Shown piece by piece: positions 47,431 through 58,281 of a DNA stretch of 64,000 nucleotides (position 1 is the first letter of the stretch; every line of letters begins with the position of its first letter). A model generated the notes under the pieces. The model was not told the origin of the DNA and searched no databases. It saw only the letters and a list, made by a program, of their open reading frames with translations. This stretch comes from an uncultured Oscillospiraceae bacterium (lineage in GTDB: Bacteria; Bacillota; Clostridia; Oscillospirales; Oscillospiraceae), in contig CANRNF010000001.1 in NCBI GenBank assembly GCA_947631865.1, positions 29,286 through 93,285 of the forward strand. Direction: 5' to 3'. The translations under genes and the position numbers were made by a program.

Positions 47431-48044
47431 CAAAGACGCGCATCGCTGTATTCGTTTCCGGCGGCGGCACCAATCTGCAAGCTCTGCTGGACGCCCAGGC
47501 GGCGGGGAAGCTTTCTTCCGGCCAGATCGTTCTGGTGGTGTCCAGCCAGCCGGACGCCTACGCGCTGGAAAGAGCCAAAAAGGCAGGTGTGCCCACTGTC
47601 GTCTGCTCCCGGAAGGAGCTGGGCAGCCAGGAGGCATTTGAATCGGCTATCATGAAGGCGCTGGGTGAACAGGGGGCGGAGATGATCATCCTGGCGGGGT
47701 TCATGAGCATCCTCTCCAAGGACTTCACCGACCGGTTCCCGGAGCGCATTTTAAACGTGCATCCGGCGCTGATCCCCTCTTTCTGCGGGAAGGGATATTA
47801 CGGTCTCAAGGTCCACGAGGAGGCCCTGAAGCGGGGCGTGAAGGTCACCGGCGCCACGGTGCATTTTGTCAACGAGATACCGGACGGCGGGCGCATCATC
47901 GCCCAGAGGCCGGTGATGGTAGAGAACGGCGACACGCCGCAGACTTTGCAGCGGCGGGTCATGGAACAGGCGGAGTGGATCATCCTGCCCCAGGCGGCGG
48001 AGATGGTGGCCGCGGACATCGCAAGGAGGAAAGAACATGACTGA
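47427..48044 (+). CDS. purN: Phosphoribosylglycinamide formyltransferase
   Basis: 'RIAVFVSGGGTNLQALLDA', 'ILNVHPALIPSFCGKGYYGLKVHEEAL'. Confidence 0.95.
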   Translation: MTKTRIAVFVSGGGTNLQALLDAQAAGKLSSGQIVLVVSSQPDAYALERAKKAGVPTVVCSRKELGSQEAFESAIMKALGEQGAEMIILAGFMSILSKDFTDRFPERILNVHPALIPSFCGKGYYGLKVHEEALKRGVKVTGATVHFVNEIPDGGRIIAQRPVMVENGDTPQTLQRRVMEQAEWIILPQAAEMVAADIARRKEHD

Positions 48045-48741
48045 TCTGACAGCGTATCTGCGCGAACGCACCTACCCTGGCCGGGGCATCGCCCTGGGCC
48101 GGAGCGCCGATGGGAAAAAGGCGGTGATCGTCTACTTCATCATGGGCCGCAGCGTCAACAGCCGCAACCGGGTTTTCGTGGAGACGGAGGACGGCATCCG
48201 CACCCAGGCCCACGACCCGGCCAAGATGGTCGACCCCAGCCTCATCATCTATCACCCCGTGCGGATCGTTGGGAAGGACACCGTGGTCACCAACGGGGAC
48301 CAGACCGACACCATCCGGGACGCCCTCGTGGCCGGCCAGAGCTTCGCCGCCGCCCTGCGCACCCGCACCTTTGAGCCGGACGGGCCCAACTGGACCCCCC
48401 GTATCTCCGGCCTGGTGGGCCCGGACGGGAGCTATAAGCTCTCCATCCTCAAGAGCCTGGACGGGGACCCGGCCTGCTGTTGCCGGTACTTCTACGAGTA
48501 CGACAAGCCCCAGGCGGGCCTGGGCCATATCATCCACACCTATGCTGCGGACGGCGACCCGCTGCCCTCCTACGAGGGAGAGCCCGCGCCGGTATCCATC
48601 GGCGCGGCCGATGCGAAGAGTCTGGCTGGGGAAGTATGGGCGGCTTTGAACGAGGATAACAAGGTGTCCCTTTACGTGTCTTATATCGACCTGGCGACAG
48701 GGGAGCGGGACACGGTGATCGTCAACAAGCACGAGGCTTGA
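48037..48741 (+). CDS. Stand-alone IMP cyclohydrolase (PurO-like)
   Basis: 'YLRERTYPGRGIALGRSADGKKAVIVYFIMGRSVNSRNRVF'; located between purN and the AICAR formyltransferase. Confidence 0.8.
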   Translation: MTDLTAYLRERTYPGRGIALGRSADGKKAVIVYFIMGRSVNSRNRVFVETEDGIRTQAHDPAKMVDPSLIIYHPVRIVGKDTVVTNGDQTDTIRDALVAGQSFAAALRTRTFEPDGPNWTPRISGLVGPDGSYKLSILKSLDGDPACCCRYFYEYDKPQAGLGHIIHTYAADGDPLPSYEGEPAPVSIGAADAKSLAGEVWAALNEDNKVSLYVSYIDLATGERDTVIVNKHEA

Positions 48742-48754
48742 GAAGGAGCGAACG

Positions 48755-49933
48755 ATGAACTCTCTGGAACTGAAATACGGCTGCAACCCCAACCAGAAGC
48801 CCTCCTGCATTTTCATGAAGGACGGCTCCGATCTGCCCATCCAGGTCCTGAACGGCAAGCCGGGCTACATCAACTTTATGGATGCCTTCAACTCCTGGCA
48901 GCTGGTGAAGGAACTGAAAGAGGCCACGGGCCTGCCCGCCGCCGCCAGCTTCAAGCACGTGTCCCCGGCGGGGGCCGCTGTGGGCAAGCCCCTTTCCGAG
49001 ACGGATAAAAAGATATACTTCGTGGACCCGGACGCGGAACTGAGCCCCATCGCCTGCGCCTATATCCGGGCCCGGGGTGCTGACCGTCTGTGCTCCTACG
49101 GCGACTGGGCGGCCCTCTCTGAGCCCTGTGACGAGGCCACGGCCCGGTACCTCAAGGACGAGGTGTCCGACGGCGTCATCGCACCGGGTTATACCGATGA
49201 AGCGCTGGCCATCCTCAGGACAAAAAAGAAGGGCAACTACAACGTGGTGCAGATCGACCCCGGCTATGTGCCTGACCCTGTGGAGCGCAAGGATGTGTAC
49301 GGCGTCACCTTCCAGCAGGGGAGGAACGACTACAAGGTCACGGCGGAGGCTTTTTCCAACATCGTGACGAAGAATAAAACGCTGCCCCCCGAGGCGGTCA
49401 TCGACATGACCGTGGCGCTCATCACGCTGAAGTACACCCAGTCCAACTCCGTCTGCTACGTGAAGGACGGACAGGCCATCGGCGTGGGAGCGGGCCAGCA
49501 GAGCCGCATCCACTGCACACGCCTCGCGGGCAGCAAAGCGGACAACTGGTATCTCCGGCAGCATGAGAAGGTGCTCTCCCTGCCTTTTAAGCCCGGCATC
49601 CGCCGGCCGGACCGGGACAACGCCATCGACGTGTATATCTCCGACGAGTACGAAGACGTGCTGGCGGACGGCGCCTGGCAGAACGTGTTCACGCAGAGGC
49701 CTGAGCCCCTGACGGCGGCAGAGAAAAAGGCCTGGCTCGCCACCCAGTCCGGCGTGACCGTGGGCAGCGACGCGTTCTTCCCCTTCGGGGACAACGTGGA
49801 GCGGGCCCGGAAGTCCGGCGTGGCCTATATCGCCGAGCCCGGCGGCAGCATCCGGGATGACAACGTGATCGAGACGGCGGACAAGTACGGCATCGTCATG
49901 GCCTTCACGGGCATGCGGCTGTTCCACCATTGA
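48755..49933 (+). CDS. Stand-alone AICAR formyltransferase (PurH C-terminal-type)
   Basis: 'ELKYGCNPNQKPSCIF', 'FKHVSPAGAAVG', 'YTQSNSVCYVKDGQAIGVGAGQQSRIHCTRLA'. Confidence 0.9.
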   Translation: MNSLELKYGCNPNQKPSCIFMKDGSDLPIQVLNGKPGYINFMDAFNSWQLVKELKEATGLPAAASFKHVSPAGAAVGKPLSETDKKIYFVDPDAELSPIACAYIRARGADRLCSYGDWAALSEPCDEATARYLKDEVSDGVIAPGYTDEALAILRTKKKGNYNVVQIDPGYVPDPVERKDVYGVTFQQGRNDYKVTAEAFSNIVTKNKTLPPEAVIDMTVALITLKYTQSNSVCYVKDGQAIGVGAGQQSRIHCTRLAGSKADNWYLRQHEKVLSLPFKPGIRRPDRDNAIDVYISDEYEDVLADGAWQNVFTQRPEPLTAAEKKAWLATQSGVTVGSDAFFPFGDNVERARKSGVAYIAEPGGSIRDDNVIETADKYGIVMAFTGMRLFHH

Positions 49934-49949
49934 TAGGGAGGAGCTTATT

Positions 49950-51218
49950 ATGAAGCTCATGGTCATCGGCAGCGGCGGCCGGGAACACGCCGTCATCCGC
50001 AAGCTGAAGGAGAATCCCGACGTGGAGACGATCTACGCCCTGCCCGGCAACGGCGGTATCGCCGTGGACGCGGTATGCGTGGATATCGGCGCGAAGGATG
50101 TCGACGGCGCGGTGCGCTTTGCAAAGGAGAAGGGCGTCGATTTTGCCATAGTCACCCCAGACGACCCCCTGGTGCTGGGGATGGTGGACGCGCTGGAGGC
50201 GGCGGGCGTTCCCTGCTTCGGTCCGGCGAAAAACGCCGCCATCATCGAGGGCAGCAAGGTGTTTTCCAAGGACCTGATGAAGAAATACGGCGTCCCAACT
50301 GCTTCTTACGAGGTGTTCGATGATGCGGCCGCGGCGCTGGCCTACGTGCAGACCGCGCCGCTGCCCACGGTGGTGAAGGCCGACGGACTGGCCTTGGGCA
50401 AGGGCGTGCTCATCGCCCAGACCCGCGAGGAGGCCGTCCAGGCGGTGAAGTCTATCATGGAGGAGAAGAAATTCGGCGCCAGCGGCGACCAGATCGTGGT
50501 GGAGGAGTTTTTGACCGGCCCGGAGGTGTCCGTGCTGGCTTTCACCGACGGGAAGACTGTCAAGCCCATGGTGTCCTCCATGGACCACAAGCGGGCCCAT
50601 GACAATGACGAGGGGCTCAATACCGGCGGCATGGGCACTGTGGCCCCTAACCCCTATTACACGAACGACGTCGCCGACCAGTGCATGGAGACCATCTTCA
50701 AGCCCACCATTGCCGCCATGGCGGCGGAGGGACGTCCTTTCAAGGGCTGCCTCTATTTCGGCCTGATGCTCACGCCTGACGGTCCCAAGGTCATCGAGTA
50801 CAACTGCCGCTTCGGCGACCCGGAGACCCAGGTGGTGCTGCCGCTGATGGAGTCGGACCTGCTCACCGTCATGATGGCCTGCCGGAACGGGACGCTGGCG
50901 GAAACGGAGGTGCGCTTTTCTGATAAGCACGCCTGCTGCGTCATCATGGCCAGCGAGGGATACCCAGAGAGCTATGAAAAGGGCTATGAGATTACCTTCG
51001 GCGAGGGCATCAAGGCCCAGGTTTTCGTGGCCGGGGCAAAGCAGGTGGATGGAAAACTTCTCACGAATGGCGGCCGGGTGCTGGGCGTGACTGCGGTGGC
51101 GGAGAGCCTCCCAAAGGCCATCGACGCCGCCTATACGGACGTGGAGAAGATCCGCTTCGGCAACGCCTTTTACCGGCATGATATCGGCCAGCGGGCCCTG
51201 AAAGCGCTGGAGGGTTGA
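49950..51218 (+). CDS. purD: Phosphoribosylamine-glycine ligase
   Basis: 'KLMVIGSGGREHAVIRKL', 'PTVVKADGLALGKGVLIA', 'YNCRFGDPETQVVLPLM'. Confidence 0.96.
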   Translation: MKLMVIGSGGREHAVIRKLKENPDVETIYALPGNGGIAVDAVCVDIGAKDVDGAVRFAKEKGVDFAIVTPDDPLVLGMVDALEAAGVPCFGPAKNAAIIEGSKVFSKDLMKKYGVPTASYEVFDDAAAALAYVQTAPLPTVVKADGLALGKGVLIAQTREEAVQAVKSIMEEKKFGASGDQIVVEEFLTGPEVSVLAFTDGKTVKPMVSSMDHKRAHDNDEGLNTGGMGTVAPNPYYTNDVADQCMETIFKPTIAAMAAEGRPFKGCLYFGLMLTPDGPKVIEYNCRFGDPETQVVLPLMESDLLTVMMACRNGTLAETEVRFSDKHACCVIMASEGYPESYEKGYEITFGEGIKAQVFVAGAKQVDGKLLTNGGRVLGVTAVAESLPKAIDAAYTDVEKIRFGNAFYRHDIGQRALKALEG

Positions 51219-51225
51219 AAAGCCT

Positions 51226-54200
51226 ATGGTCTATCGGATATATGTGGAGAAAAAGCCGGGCGTGACCCCGGAGAGCGGCGGGCTGCTGGCCGACCTGCGG
51301 GACTTTTTGGGTGTGCGGGCCCTGGAGGACGTGCGCATCCTGAACCGTTATGACGTGGACCGCATCGAGCAGGCGGTTTTTGACCAGGCCAGGAACGTGG
51401 TCTTCTCCGAACCCCAGGTGGATGTGGTCTACGACGAGACGTTCCCCATGCCGGAAGGGGCATGGACTGTTCTGGCCGTGGAGGCGCTGCCTGGCCAATT
51501 TGACCAGCGGGCGGATTCCGCCGCCCAGTGCATCCAGCTCATGGCCGGGGTAGAGCGGCCGCTGGTGTCCTACGCCAAGGTATACCTGCTCCGCGGGATG
51601 CTGTCACCGGAGGATATAGAGAGGATCAAGGGATACGTCATCAACCCTGTGGAGAGCCGCGAGGCGTCCATAGAAAAGATGGCGACTCTGGAGCGGACCT
51701 ACACCGTGCCCGATCATGTGCAGACGGTGGAGGGCTTCACCGCCATGGACGAGGAGGCGCTGACGGCCCTGCTGGACCGGCTGGGCCTGGCCATGGACCT
51801 GGATGACCTGCGGTTTTTGCAGGACTATTTCAAAAATGAAGAGCACCGGGACCCCACGCTCACCGAGGTGCGGGTTGTGGACACCTACTGGTCCGACCAC
51901 TGCCGCCACACTACCTTTTCCACCAACATCGACAGTCTGGATATCGCCGACCCGGCGGTCCGGGCGGCCTATGAGCGGTACCTGGCGGCCAGGGAAGAGG
52001 TCTACGGGGCGGAGAAGGCCGCAATGCGGCCCCAGACCCTGATGGACATCGCCACCCTGGGCACCAAGGTATTGAAAAAGCGGGGCATGCTCCCGGAGCT
52101 GGACGAGAGCGAGGAGATCAACGCCTGCTCCATCCATGTACCTGCCCAAGTGGACGGCGAGGTGCAGGACTGGCTCCTGATGTTTAAAAACGAGACCCAC
52201 AACCACCCTACGGAGATCGAGCCCTTCGGCGGCGCGGCCACCTGCATCGGCGGCTGCATCCGTGACCCCCTGTCCGGCCGGGCCTATGTGCACCAGGCAA
52301 TGCGGGTCACCGGCGGCGGCGACCCGCGGGCGGCGGTGGACGAGACCATCCCCGGCAAGCTTCCCCAGCGGAAGCTGGCCCAGACCGCCGCGGCGGGGTA
52401 TTCCTCCTACGGCAACCAGATCGGCCTGGCCACCGGCCACGTGGCCGAGATGTACCATGAGGGATATATCGCCAAGCGGCTGGAGTGCGGCGTGGTGGTG
52501 GCCGCCGCCCCGGCGGAGAACGTGCGCCGGGAAGAGCCTGCGCCTGGAGATGTGGTCATCCTGCTGGGCGGACGCACCGGCCGGGATGGCATCGGCGGCG
52601 CTACCGGATCCTCCAAGAGCCATAATATAAAGTCGCTGCAGACCATGGCCTCCGAGGTCCAGAAGGGCAACGCCCCTGAGGAGCGGAAGATCCAGCGGTT
52701 GTTCCGGGACGGGAACGTGACCCGCCTCATCAAGCGGTGCAACGACTTTGGCGCCGGCGGCGTCAGCGTGGCCATCGGCGAGCTGGCAGACGGACTGGAG
52801 ATCGACCTGGACGCGGTGCGCAAGAAATACGAGGGCCTGGACGGCACGGAGCTTGCCATCTCCGAGAGCCAGGAGCGCATGGCCGTGGTGGTGGCGCCCG
52901 AGGACGAGCAGGCTTTTATCGCTGCCGCCCAGGCGGAGAATCTGGAAGCCTACCGGGTGGCGGTGGTCACCGAGAGCCCCCGGATGGTCATGACCTGGAA
53001 GGGAAGGACCATCGCGGACTTGAGCCGGGCGTTTTTGAACACCAACGGCGCGGTGAAGCATGCCAAGGTGTCCGTTCCGGAAAAAGACCGGACGGCCATG
53101 GGCCAGGCCCAGTTCCACTCCCTGCGGGAAATGGCCGGGAGCCTCAAGTGCGCCTCCCGCCGGGGCCTTACCGAGCGGTTCGACGGCTCCATCGGCGCGG
53201 GGAGCGTGCTCATGCCCTTCGGCGGCGAGACTCAAACTACCCCGGCCCAGGCCATGGCGGCCCTGCTGCCGGTGCTGCCGGGGCAGACCACAGAGCAAGC
53301 CAGCGTCATGTCCTGGGGCTGTGACCCGGACCGGATGACCGTGGACCCCTATGCCGGGGCCATGGACAGCGTGGTCACGTCCCTGACCAAGATTGTGGCG
53401 GCGGGGGCGGATTACAAGGCCGCCTACCTGACGCTCCAGGAATTTTTCGAGAAGCTGCGGGACGATCCGGACCGCTGGGGCAAGCCCTTCTCCGCGCTGC
53501 TGGGGGCCCTGGAGGCCCAGCTGGACTACGGCTGCGCCGCCATCGGCGGCAAGGACTCCATGTCCGGCTCCTTCATGGACAGGGACGTGCCCCCCACGCT
53601 CATCTCCTTCGCCATCGCGCCTATCCGGGCCGGGGACGTGCTCTCGCCTGAGTTCAAAGAGGCGGGGCACCCGGTGTATGTGTTCGGCGGCGACGTGCCG
53701 GAGAACACGAAGGCCGCCTGGGAGGCGTTCCACGCGCTGGCCCGCGAGGGCAGGGTGAAGGCCGCTTGGGCCATTGAGGAGAGCGCCGCCGAGGCGGTGA
53801 TGAAGATGTCCTTCGGTAACCGGATCGGGTTCAGGGCCAACGAAGAAATGACGGGGGACATGTGGCACATCCCGTTTTACGGCGCCATCGTGGCGGAGCT
53901 GACGGGTGATACCGACTGCCCCTACGCCCGCCGCGTGGGCGTCACCGCGTCCGAGCCGGTCATCGACCTGGGCTCCGACAGCGCCCCTATCGACGAGCTG
54001 CTGGCTCTGAATGAGGGCGTTCTGGCGGACGTATATCCCACCCGCGCTGGCGAGACCGGCGCCGTGGAGGCGTTCACCTATTCGGCACAGGAGCGCAAAG
54101 CGCCGGCAGTGAAGAACGCGAAGCCCCGGGCGCTGATCCCCGTGTTCCCCGGCACCAACTGTGAGTACGACACCGCCCGGGCGGTGACAGAGGCCGGCGG

Positions 54201-54918
54201 CGAGGCGGAGATCCTGGTGGTGCGGAACCTGAGCGCCGCGGACACCGCCCAGAGCATCGAACGGGCGGCCAAGGCCATCGAGAGAGCCCAGATGATCGTT
54301 CTGCCCGGCGGTTTCTCCGGCGGCGACGAGCCGGAGGGCAGCGCCAAGTTCATCGCCGCCTTCTTCCGCGGCGGTCCGGTCCGGGAGCAGGTCACAAAGC
54401 TTCTGGAGGACCGGGACGGACTGATGCTGGGCATCTGCAACGGCTTCCAGGCACTTATCAAGCTGGGTCTGGTGCCATTCGGGAAGATCGTGGATACAGA
54501 TGAAAATTGTCCCACGTTGAGTTATAATACCATCGGCCGTCATCAATCCCGCCTTGTGCGGACACGGGTGGCGTCCAACAAGTCCCCCTGGCTGGCGGGA
54601 ACACGTCCCGGCGAGGTCTATACGGTGCCCATCTCCCACGGCGAGGGCCGTTTCCTGGCCTCAGAGGAGCTGGTGAAAAAGCTGGCCGCCAACGGACAGG
54701 TCGCCACCCAGTATGTGGACCTCTCCGGCGTCCCATCCATGGATACGGACCATAACCCCAACGGCTCCGTGTTCGCCATTGAGGGGATCACCAGCCCCGA
54801 CGGCCGGGTCCTGGGCAAAATGGGCCACTCCGAGCGTGTGGGCGCGAGTCTCTATAAGAACGTCCCCGGACGGTACGACATGGGCCTTTTCCAGGCCGCG
54901 GTCCGGTATTTCAGATAA
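51226..54918 (+). CDS. purL: Phosphoribosylformylglycinamidine synthase (single-chain)
   Basis: '[13 protein letters not shown]', '[27 protein letters not shown]', C-terminal glutaminase '[16 protein letters not shown]'. Confidence 0.96.
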   Translation: MVYRIYVEKKPGVTPESGGLLADLRDFLGVRALEDVRILNRYDVDRIEQAVFDQARNVVFSEPQVDVVYDETFPMPEGAWTVLAVEALPGQFDQRADSAAQCIQLMAGVERPLVSYAKVYLLRGMLSPEDIERIKGYVINPVESREASIEKMATLERTYTVPDHVQTVEGFTAMDEEALTALLDRLGLAMDLDDLRFLQDYFKNEEHRDPTLTEVRVVDTYWSDHCRHTTFSTNIDSLDIADPAVRAAYERYLAAREEVYGAEKAAMRPQTLMDIATLGTKVLKKRGMLPELDESEEINACSIHVPAQVDGEVQDWLLMFKNETHNHPTEIEPFGGAATCIGGCIRDPLSGRAYVHQAMRVTGGGDPRAAVDETIPGKLPQRKLAQTAAAGYSSYGNQIGLATGHVAEMYHEGYIAKRLECGVVVAAAPAENVRREEPAPGDVVILLGGRTGRDGIGGATGSSKSHNIKSLQTMASEVQKGNAPEERKIQRLFRDGNVTRLIKRCNDFGAGGVSVAIGELADGLEIDLDAVRKKYEGLDGTELAISESQERMAVVVAPEDEQAFIAAAQAENLEAYRVAVVTESPRMVMTWKGRTIADLSRAFLNTNGAVKHAKVSVPEKDRTAMGQAQFHSLREMAGSLKCASRRGLTERFDGSIGAGSVLMPFGGETQTTPAQAMAALLPVLPGQTTEQASVMSWGCDPDRMTVDPYAGAMDSVVTSLTKIVAAGADYKAAYLTLQEFFEKLRDDPDRWGKPFSALLGALEAQLDYGCAAIGGKDSMSGSFMDRDVPPTLISFAIAPIRAGDVLSPEFKEAGHPVYVFGGDVPENTKAAWEAFHALAREGRVKAAWAIEESAAEAVMKMSFGNRIGFRANEEMTGDMWHIPFYGAIVAELTGDTDCPYARRVGVTASEPVIDLGSDSAPIDELLALNEGVLADVYPTRAGETGAVEAFTYSAQERKAPAVKNAKPRALIPVFPGTNCEYDTARAVTEAGGEAEILVVRNLSAADTAQSIERAAKAIERAQMIVLPGGFSGGDEPEGSAKFIAAFFRGGPVREQVTKLLEDRDGLMLGICNGFQALIKLGLVPFGKIVDTDENCPTLSYNTIGRHQSRLVRTRVASNKSPWLAGTRPGEVYTVPISHGEGRFLASEELVKKLAANGQVATQYVDLSGVPSMDTDHNPNGSVFAIEGITSPDGRVLGKMGHSERVGASLYKNVPGRYDMGLFQAAVRYFR

Positions 54919-54935
54919 AACAAGGAGGACAGATC

Positions 54936-56438
54936 ATGGCACAGTATTGCAGTGAACCATCCCGCACCTTTAACGAATATCTTCTGATCCCCGGATACAC
55001 CTCCGAGGAATGCATCCCGTCCAATATCAGCCTGAAAACGCCCCTGACAAAGTTCAAAAAAGGGGAGGAGCCGGCCATCACGCTGTCCATTCCCATGGTG
55101 TCGGCCATCATGCAGTCCGTGTCCAACGACACTCTGGCCATCGCATTGGCCCGGGAGGGCGGCATGTCCTTCATCTACGGGTCCCAGTCCGTGGAGGACG
55201 AGGCGGCCATGGTGGCCCGGGTGAAGAGCTATAAATCCGGCTTCGTGGTCAGCGCCTCCAACGTGACCCCGGACGCCACCCTGGCGGACATCCTGGCCCT
55301 CAAGGCGAAGAACGGCTTTTCCACCGTGGCTGTCACCGAGGATGGCACCGCCAACGGGAAGCTCCTGGGCCTGGTGACCAGCCGGGACTACCGTGTCAGC
55401 CGCATGGCGCCCACGGAGGTGGTCCGGGACTTCATGACTCCCATGGACAAGCTGGTGACGGCCCCCGAGGGCACCAGCCTCAAAGAGGCCAACGACATCA
55501 TCTGGGACCACAAGCTGAACGCTCTGCCTATCGTATCCGCCGACGGGCGGATGCAGTATTTCGTCTTCCGCAAGGACTACGACAGCCACAAGGAAAACCC
55601 CGATGAGATGCTGGACAGCAAAAAGCGCCTCATGGTGGGCGCGGGCATCAACTCCCGGGACTACGCCCAGCGTGTTCCGGCCCTAGTGGTGGCGGGCGTG
55701 GACGCCCTGTGCATCGACTCCTCCGAGGGGCACTCCGTCTGGCAAAAACGGACCATTGAGTGGATACGCCAGCACTATGGCGACAGCGTGAAGGTTGGCG
55801 CGGGCAACGTGGTGGATGCGGCAGGCTTCCGTTTCCTGGCGGAGGCGGGCGCCGACTTTGTGAAGATCGGCATCGGCGGCGGCTCCATCTGCATCACCCG
55901 GGAGACAAAGGGCATCGGCCGGGGCCAGGCCACGGCGGTCATCGAGGTGGCCAAGGCCCGGGATGAGTACTTCAAGGAGACGGGCATATACGTGCCCATC
56001 TGCTCCGACGGCGGCATCGTCCACGACCACCACATCACCCTGGCCCTGGCCATGGGCGCGGACTTCGTCATGCTGGGTCGGTACTTCGCCCGCTTTGACG
56101 AGAGCCCCACGCCCAAGCTGAACATCAACGGCACTATCGTGAAGGAATACTGGGGCGAGGGCTCCAATCGGGCCCGGAACTGGCAGCGCTACGACCTGGG
56201 CGGCAGTGACGGCCTTGCTTTCGAGGAGGGCGTAGACAGCTACGTCACCTACGCCGGCGGCCTGCATGAGAATGTCCAGAAGACCCTGTACAAGGTGAAG
56301 TCCACCATGTGCAACTGCGGCGTCACCACCATTCCAGCCCTGCAGCGGGACGCCAAGCTCACCCTGGTCAGCGAGACGAGCATCGTGGAGGGCGGCTATC
56401 ACGACGTGACGCTGCGCACCACCAGTTCCATCAAATAA
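54936..56438 (+). CDS. guaB: IMP dehydrogenase
   Basis: '[27 protein letters not shown]', '[27 protein letters not shown]', '[28 protein letters not shown]'. Confidence 0.9.
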   Translation: MAQYCSEPSRTFNEYLLIPGYTSEECIPSNISLKTPLTKFKKGEEPAITLSIPMVSAIMQSVSNDTLAIALAREGGMSFIYGSQSVEDEAAMVARVKSYKSGFVVSASNVTPDATLADILALKAKNGFSTVAVTEDGTANGKLLGLVTSRDYRVSRMAPTEVVRDFMTPMDKLVTAPEGTSLKEANDIIWDHKLNALPIVSADGRMQYFVFRKDYDSHKENPDEMLDSKKRLMVGAGINSRDYAQRVPALVVAGVDALCIDSSEGHSVWQKRTIEWIRQHYGDSVKVGAGNVVDAAGFRFLAEAGADFVKIGIGGGSICITRETKGIGRGQATAVIEVAKARDEYFKETGIYVPICSDGGIVHDHHITLALAMGADFVMLGRYFARFDESPTPKLNINGTIVKEYWGEGSNRARNWQRYDLGGSDGLAFEEGVDSYVTYAGGLHENVQKTLYKVKSTMCNCGVTTIPALQRDAKLTLVSETSIVEGGYHDVTLRTTSSIK

Positions 56439-56453
56439 GTAGGAGGGGATACC

Positions 56454-58121
56454 ATGACCGATATCGAGATCGCTCAGAGCTGTAAAATGGAGCCCATCAG
56501 CGCCATCGCGGGGCGTGCCGGCGTGGATGAAAAATACTTGGAGCCCTATGGCAAATACAAGGCCAAGGTGGACTATGCCCTGCTGGATGAGAGTCCCCGG
56601 ACGGACGGCAAGCTCATCCTTGTGACGGCCATCACGCCCACCCCTGCCGGGGAGGGCAAGACCACCACCAGCATCGGCCTGGCGGACGGCCTTCGCCGCA
56701 TCGGTAAGAATGCGATCCTGGCCCTGCGGGAGCCGTCCCTGGGCCCCGTGTTCGGGGTGAAGGGCGGCGCCGCCGGCGGCGGCTACGCCCAGGTGGTGCC
56801 CATGGAGGATATCAACCTTCATTTTACCGGTGACTTCCACGCCATCGGCGCGGCCAACAACCTGCTGGCAGCCATGCTGGACAACCACATCTACCAGGGC
56901 AATTCCCTTAACATCGACCCCAAGACCGTCACCTGGAAGCGCTGCGTGGATATGAACGACCGGCAGCTGCGCCATGTGATCGACGGCATCGGCGGCAAGG
57001 TCAACGGCGTGCCCCGGGAGGACGGCTACGATATCACCGTGGCCACGGAGATCATGGCGGTGTTCTGCCTGGCCAGCTCCATCCATGACCTCAAGGAGCG
57101 GCTGGGCCGCATCGTGGTGGCCTATACCTATGACGGCGCGCCCGTGACGGCCAAAGACCTGAAGGCGGTGGGCGCCATGGCGGCCCTTTTGAAGGACGCC
57201 CTCAAGCCCAACCTTGTCCAGACCCTGGAGGGGACCCCGGCCTTTGTCCACGGCGGGCCCTTCGCCAACATCGCCCACGGGTGCAACTCTGTTCTTGCGA
57301 CCCGCATGGCTATGAAACTGGCCGACTACACCGTCACAGAGGCGGGCTTCGGCGCCGACCTGGGCGCGGAGAAGTTCCTGGACATCAAGTGCCGGTACGC
57401 TGGGCTGACCCCGTCCGCTGTGGTGGTGGTCGCCACCATCCGGGCGCTGAAAATGCACGGCGGCCTTCCCAAGACCGAGCTGGGCCACGAGGACCTGGCG
57501 GCCCTGGAGAAGGGCATGCCCAATCTTCTGAGGCATGTGTCCAACATCAAGAACGTCTACGGCCTGCCCTGCGTGGTGGCGGTGAACCGGTTCCCCACGG
57601 ATACGGACGCGGAGGTGGCCCAGGTCATAGAAAGCTGCGCCAAGCTGGGCGTGAAGGCGGTACTGGGCGACTTCTGGGCCAAAGGCGGCGAGGGCGGCAT
57701 GGACCTGGCCGCGGAGGTGGTCCGTCTGTGCGATGAGGAGAAGCCGGACTTCCGGTTCAGCTATGAGCTTGACCAGCCGCTGGACAAGAAGATCGAGGCG
57801 GTGGCGAAGAAGGTCTATGGCGGCGTTGGCGTGAACATCACCCCTGCGGCTCAGAAGCAGATCGCCAGGCTCACGGACCTGGGCTTCGGCGGCCTGCCCG
57901 TGTGCATCGCCAAGACCCAGTACAGCTTTTCCGACGACCCGACCCTTCTGGGTGCGCCCGAGGGCTTCACTGTGACGGTGAAGGAGGTCAAGGTCTCCGC
58001 CGGCGCCGGGTTCGTGGTGGTCCTCACGGGGGACATCATGACCATGCCTGGCCTGCCTAAGGTCCCCGCCGCGGAGAAGATCGACGTGGACGACCGGGGC
58101 GTCATCTCCGGCCTGTTCTGA
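56454..58121 (+). CDS. fhs: Formate-tetrahydrofolate ligase
   Basis: '[27 protein letters not shown]', '[36 protein letters not shown]'. Confidence 0.97.
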   Translation: MTDIEIAQSCKMEPISAIAGRAGVDEKYLEPYGKYKAKVDYALLDESPRTDGKLILVTAITPTPAGEGKTTTSIGLADGLRRIGKNAILALREPSLGPVFGVKGGAAGGGYAQVVPMEDINLHFTGDFHAIGAANNLLAAMLDNHIYQGNSLNIDPKTVTWKRCVDMNDRQLRHVIDGIGGKVNGVPREDGYDITVATEIMAVFCLASSIHDLKERLGRIVVAYTYDGAPVTAKDLKAVGAMAALLKDALKPNLVQTLEGTPAFVHGGPFANIAHGCNSVLATRMAMKLADYTVTEAGFGADLGAEKFLDIKCRYAGLTPSAVVVVATIRALKMHGGLPKTELGHEDLAALEKGMPNLLRHVSNIKNVYGLPCVVAVNRFPTDTDAEVAQVIESCAKLGVKAVLGDFWAKGGEGGMDLAAEVVRLCDEEKPDFRFSYELDQPLDKKIEAVAKKVYGGVGVNITPAAQKQIARLTDLGFGGLPVCIAKTQYSFSDDPTLLGAPEGFTVTVKEVKVSAGAGFVVVLTGDIMTMPGLPKVPAAEKIDVDDRGVISGLF

Positions 58122-58134
58122 AAAACCCCAATAA

Positions 58135-58171
58135 CATACGCGCTCCCCGCTCCGGCGGAGGGCGCGTATCC
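58135..58171 (+). terminator. GC-rich hairpin after fhs (terminator-like)
   Basis: atacgcgctccccgctccggcggagggcgcgtat inverted repeat. Confidence 0.6.
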
Positions 58172-58201
58172 TTGTATGTGGACGTAAAAATATGTTATAA
58201 T
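58172..58201 (+). promoter_or_regulatory. Promoter-like TTGTAT-N18-TATAAT upstream of the helicase gene
   Basis: ttgtat(58172-58177), tataat(58196-58201). Confidence 0.55.
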
Positions 58202-58281
58202 CGGGAAGGAACTGTCCGGCTGTCCGGTCTTTGGGACAGTGTATATAGATAATGGCGGTAACGCGGAAGGGAGGACGGACC

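Noticed and set aside
51604-54639. 1011-aa ORF on the minus strand
   Set aside because: Antisense to purL, His/Gly/Leu-rich composition typical of reverse-complement coding sequence.
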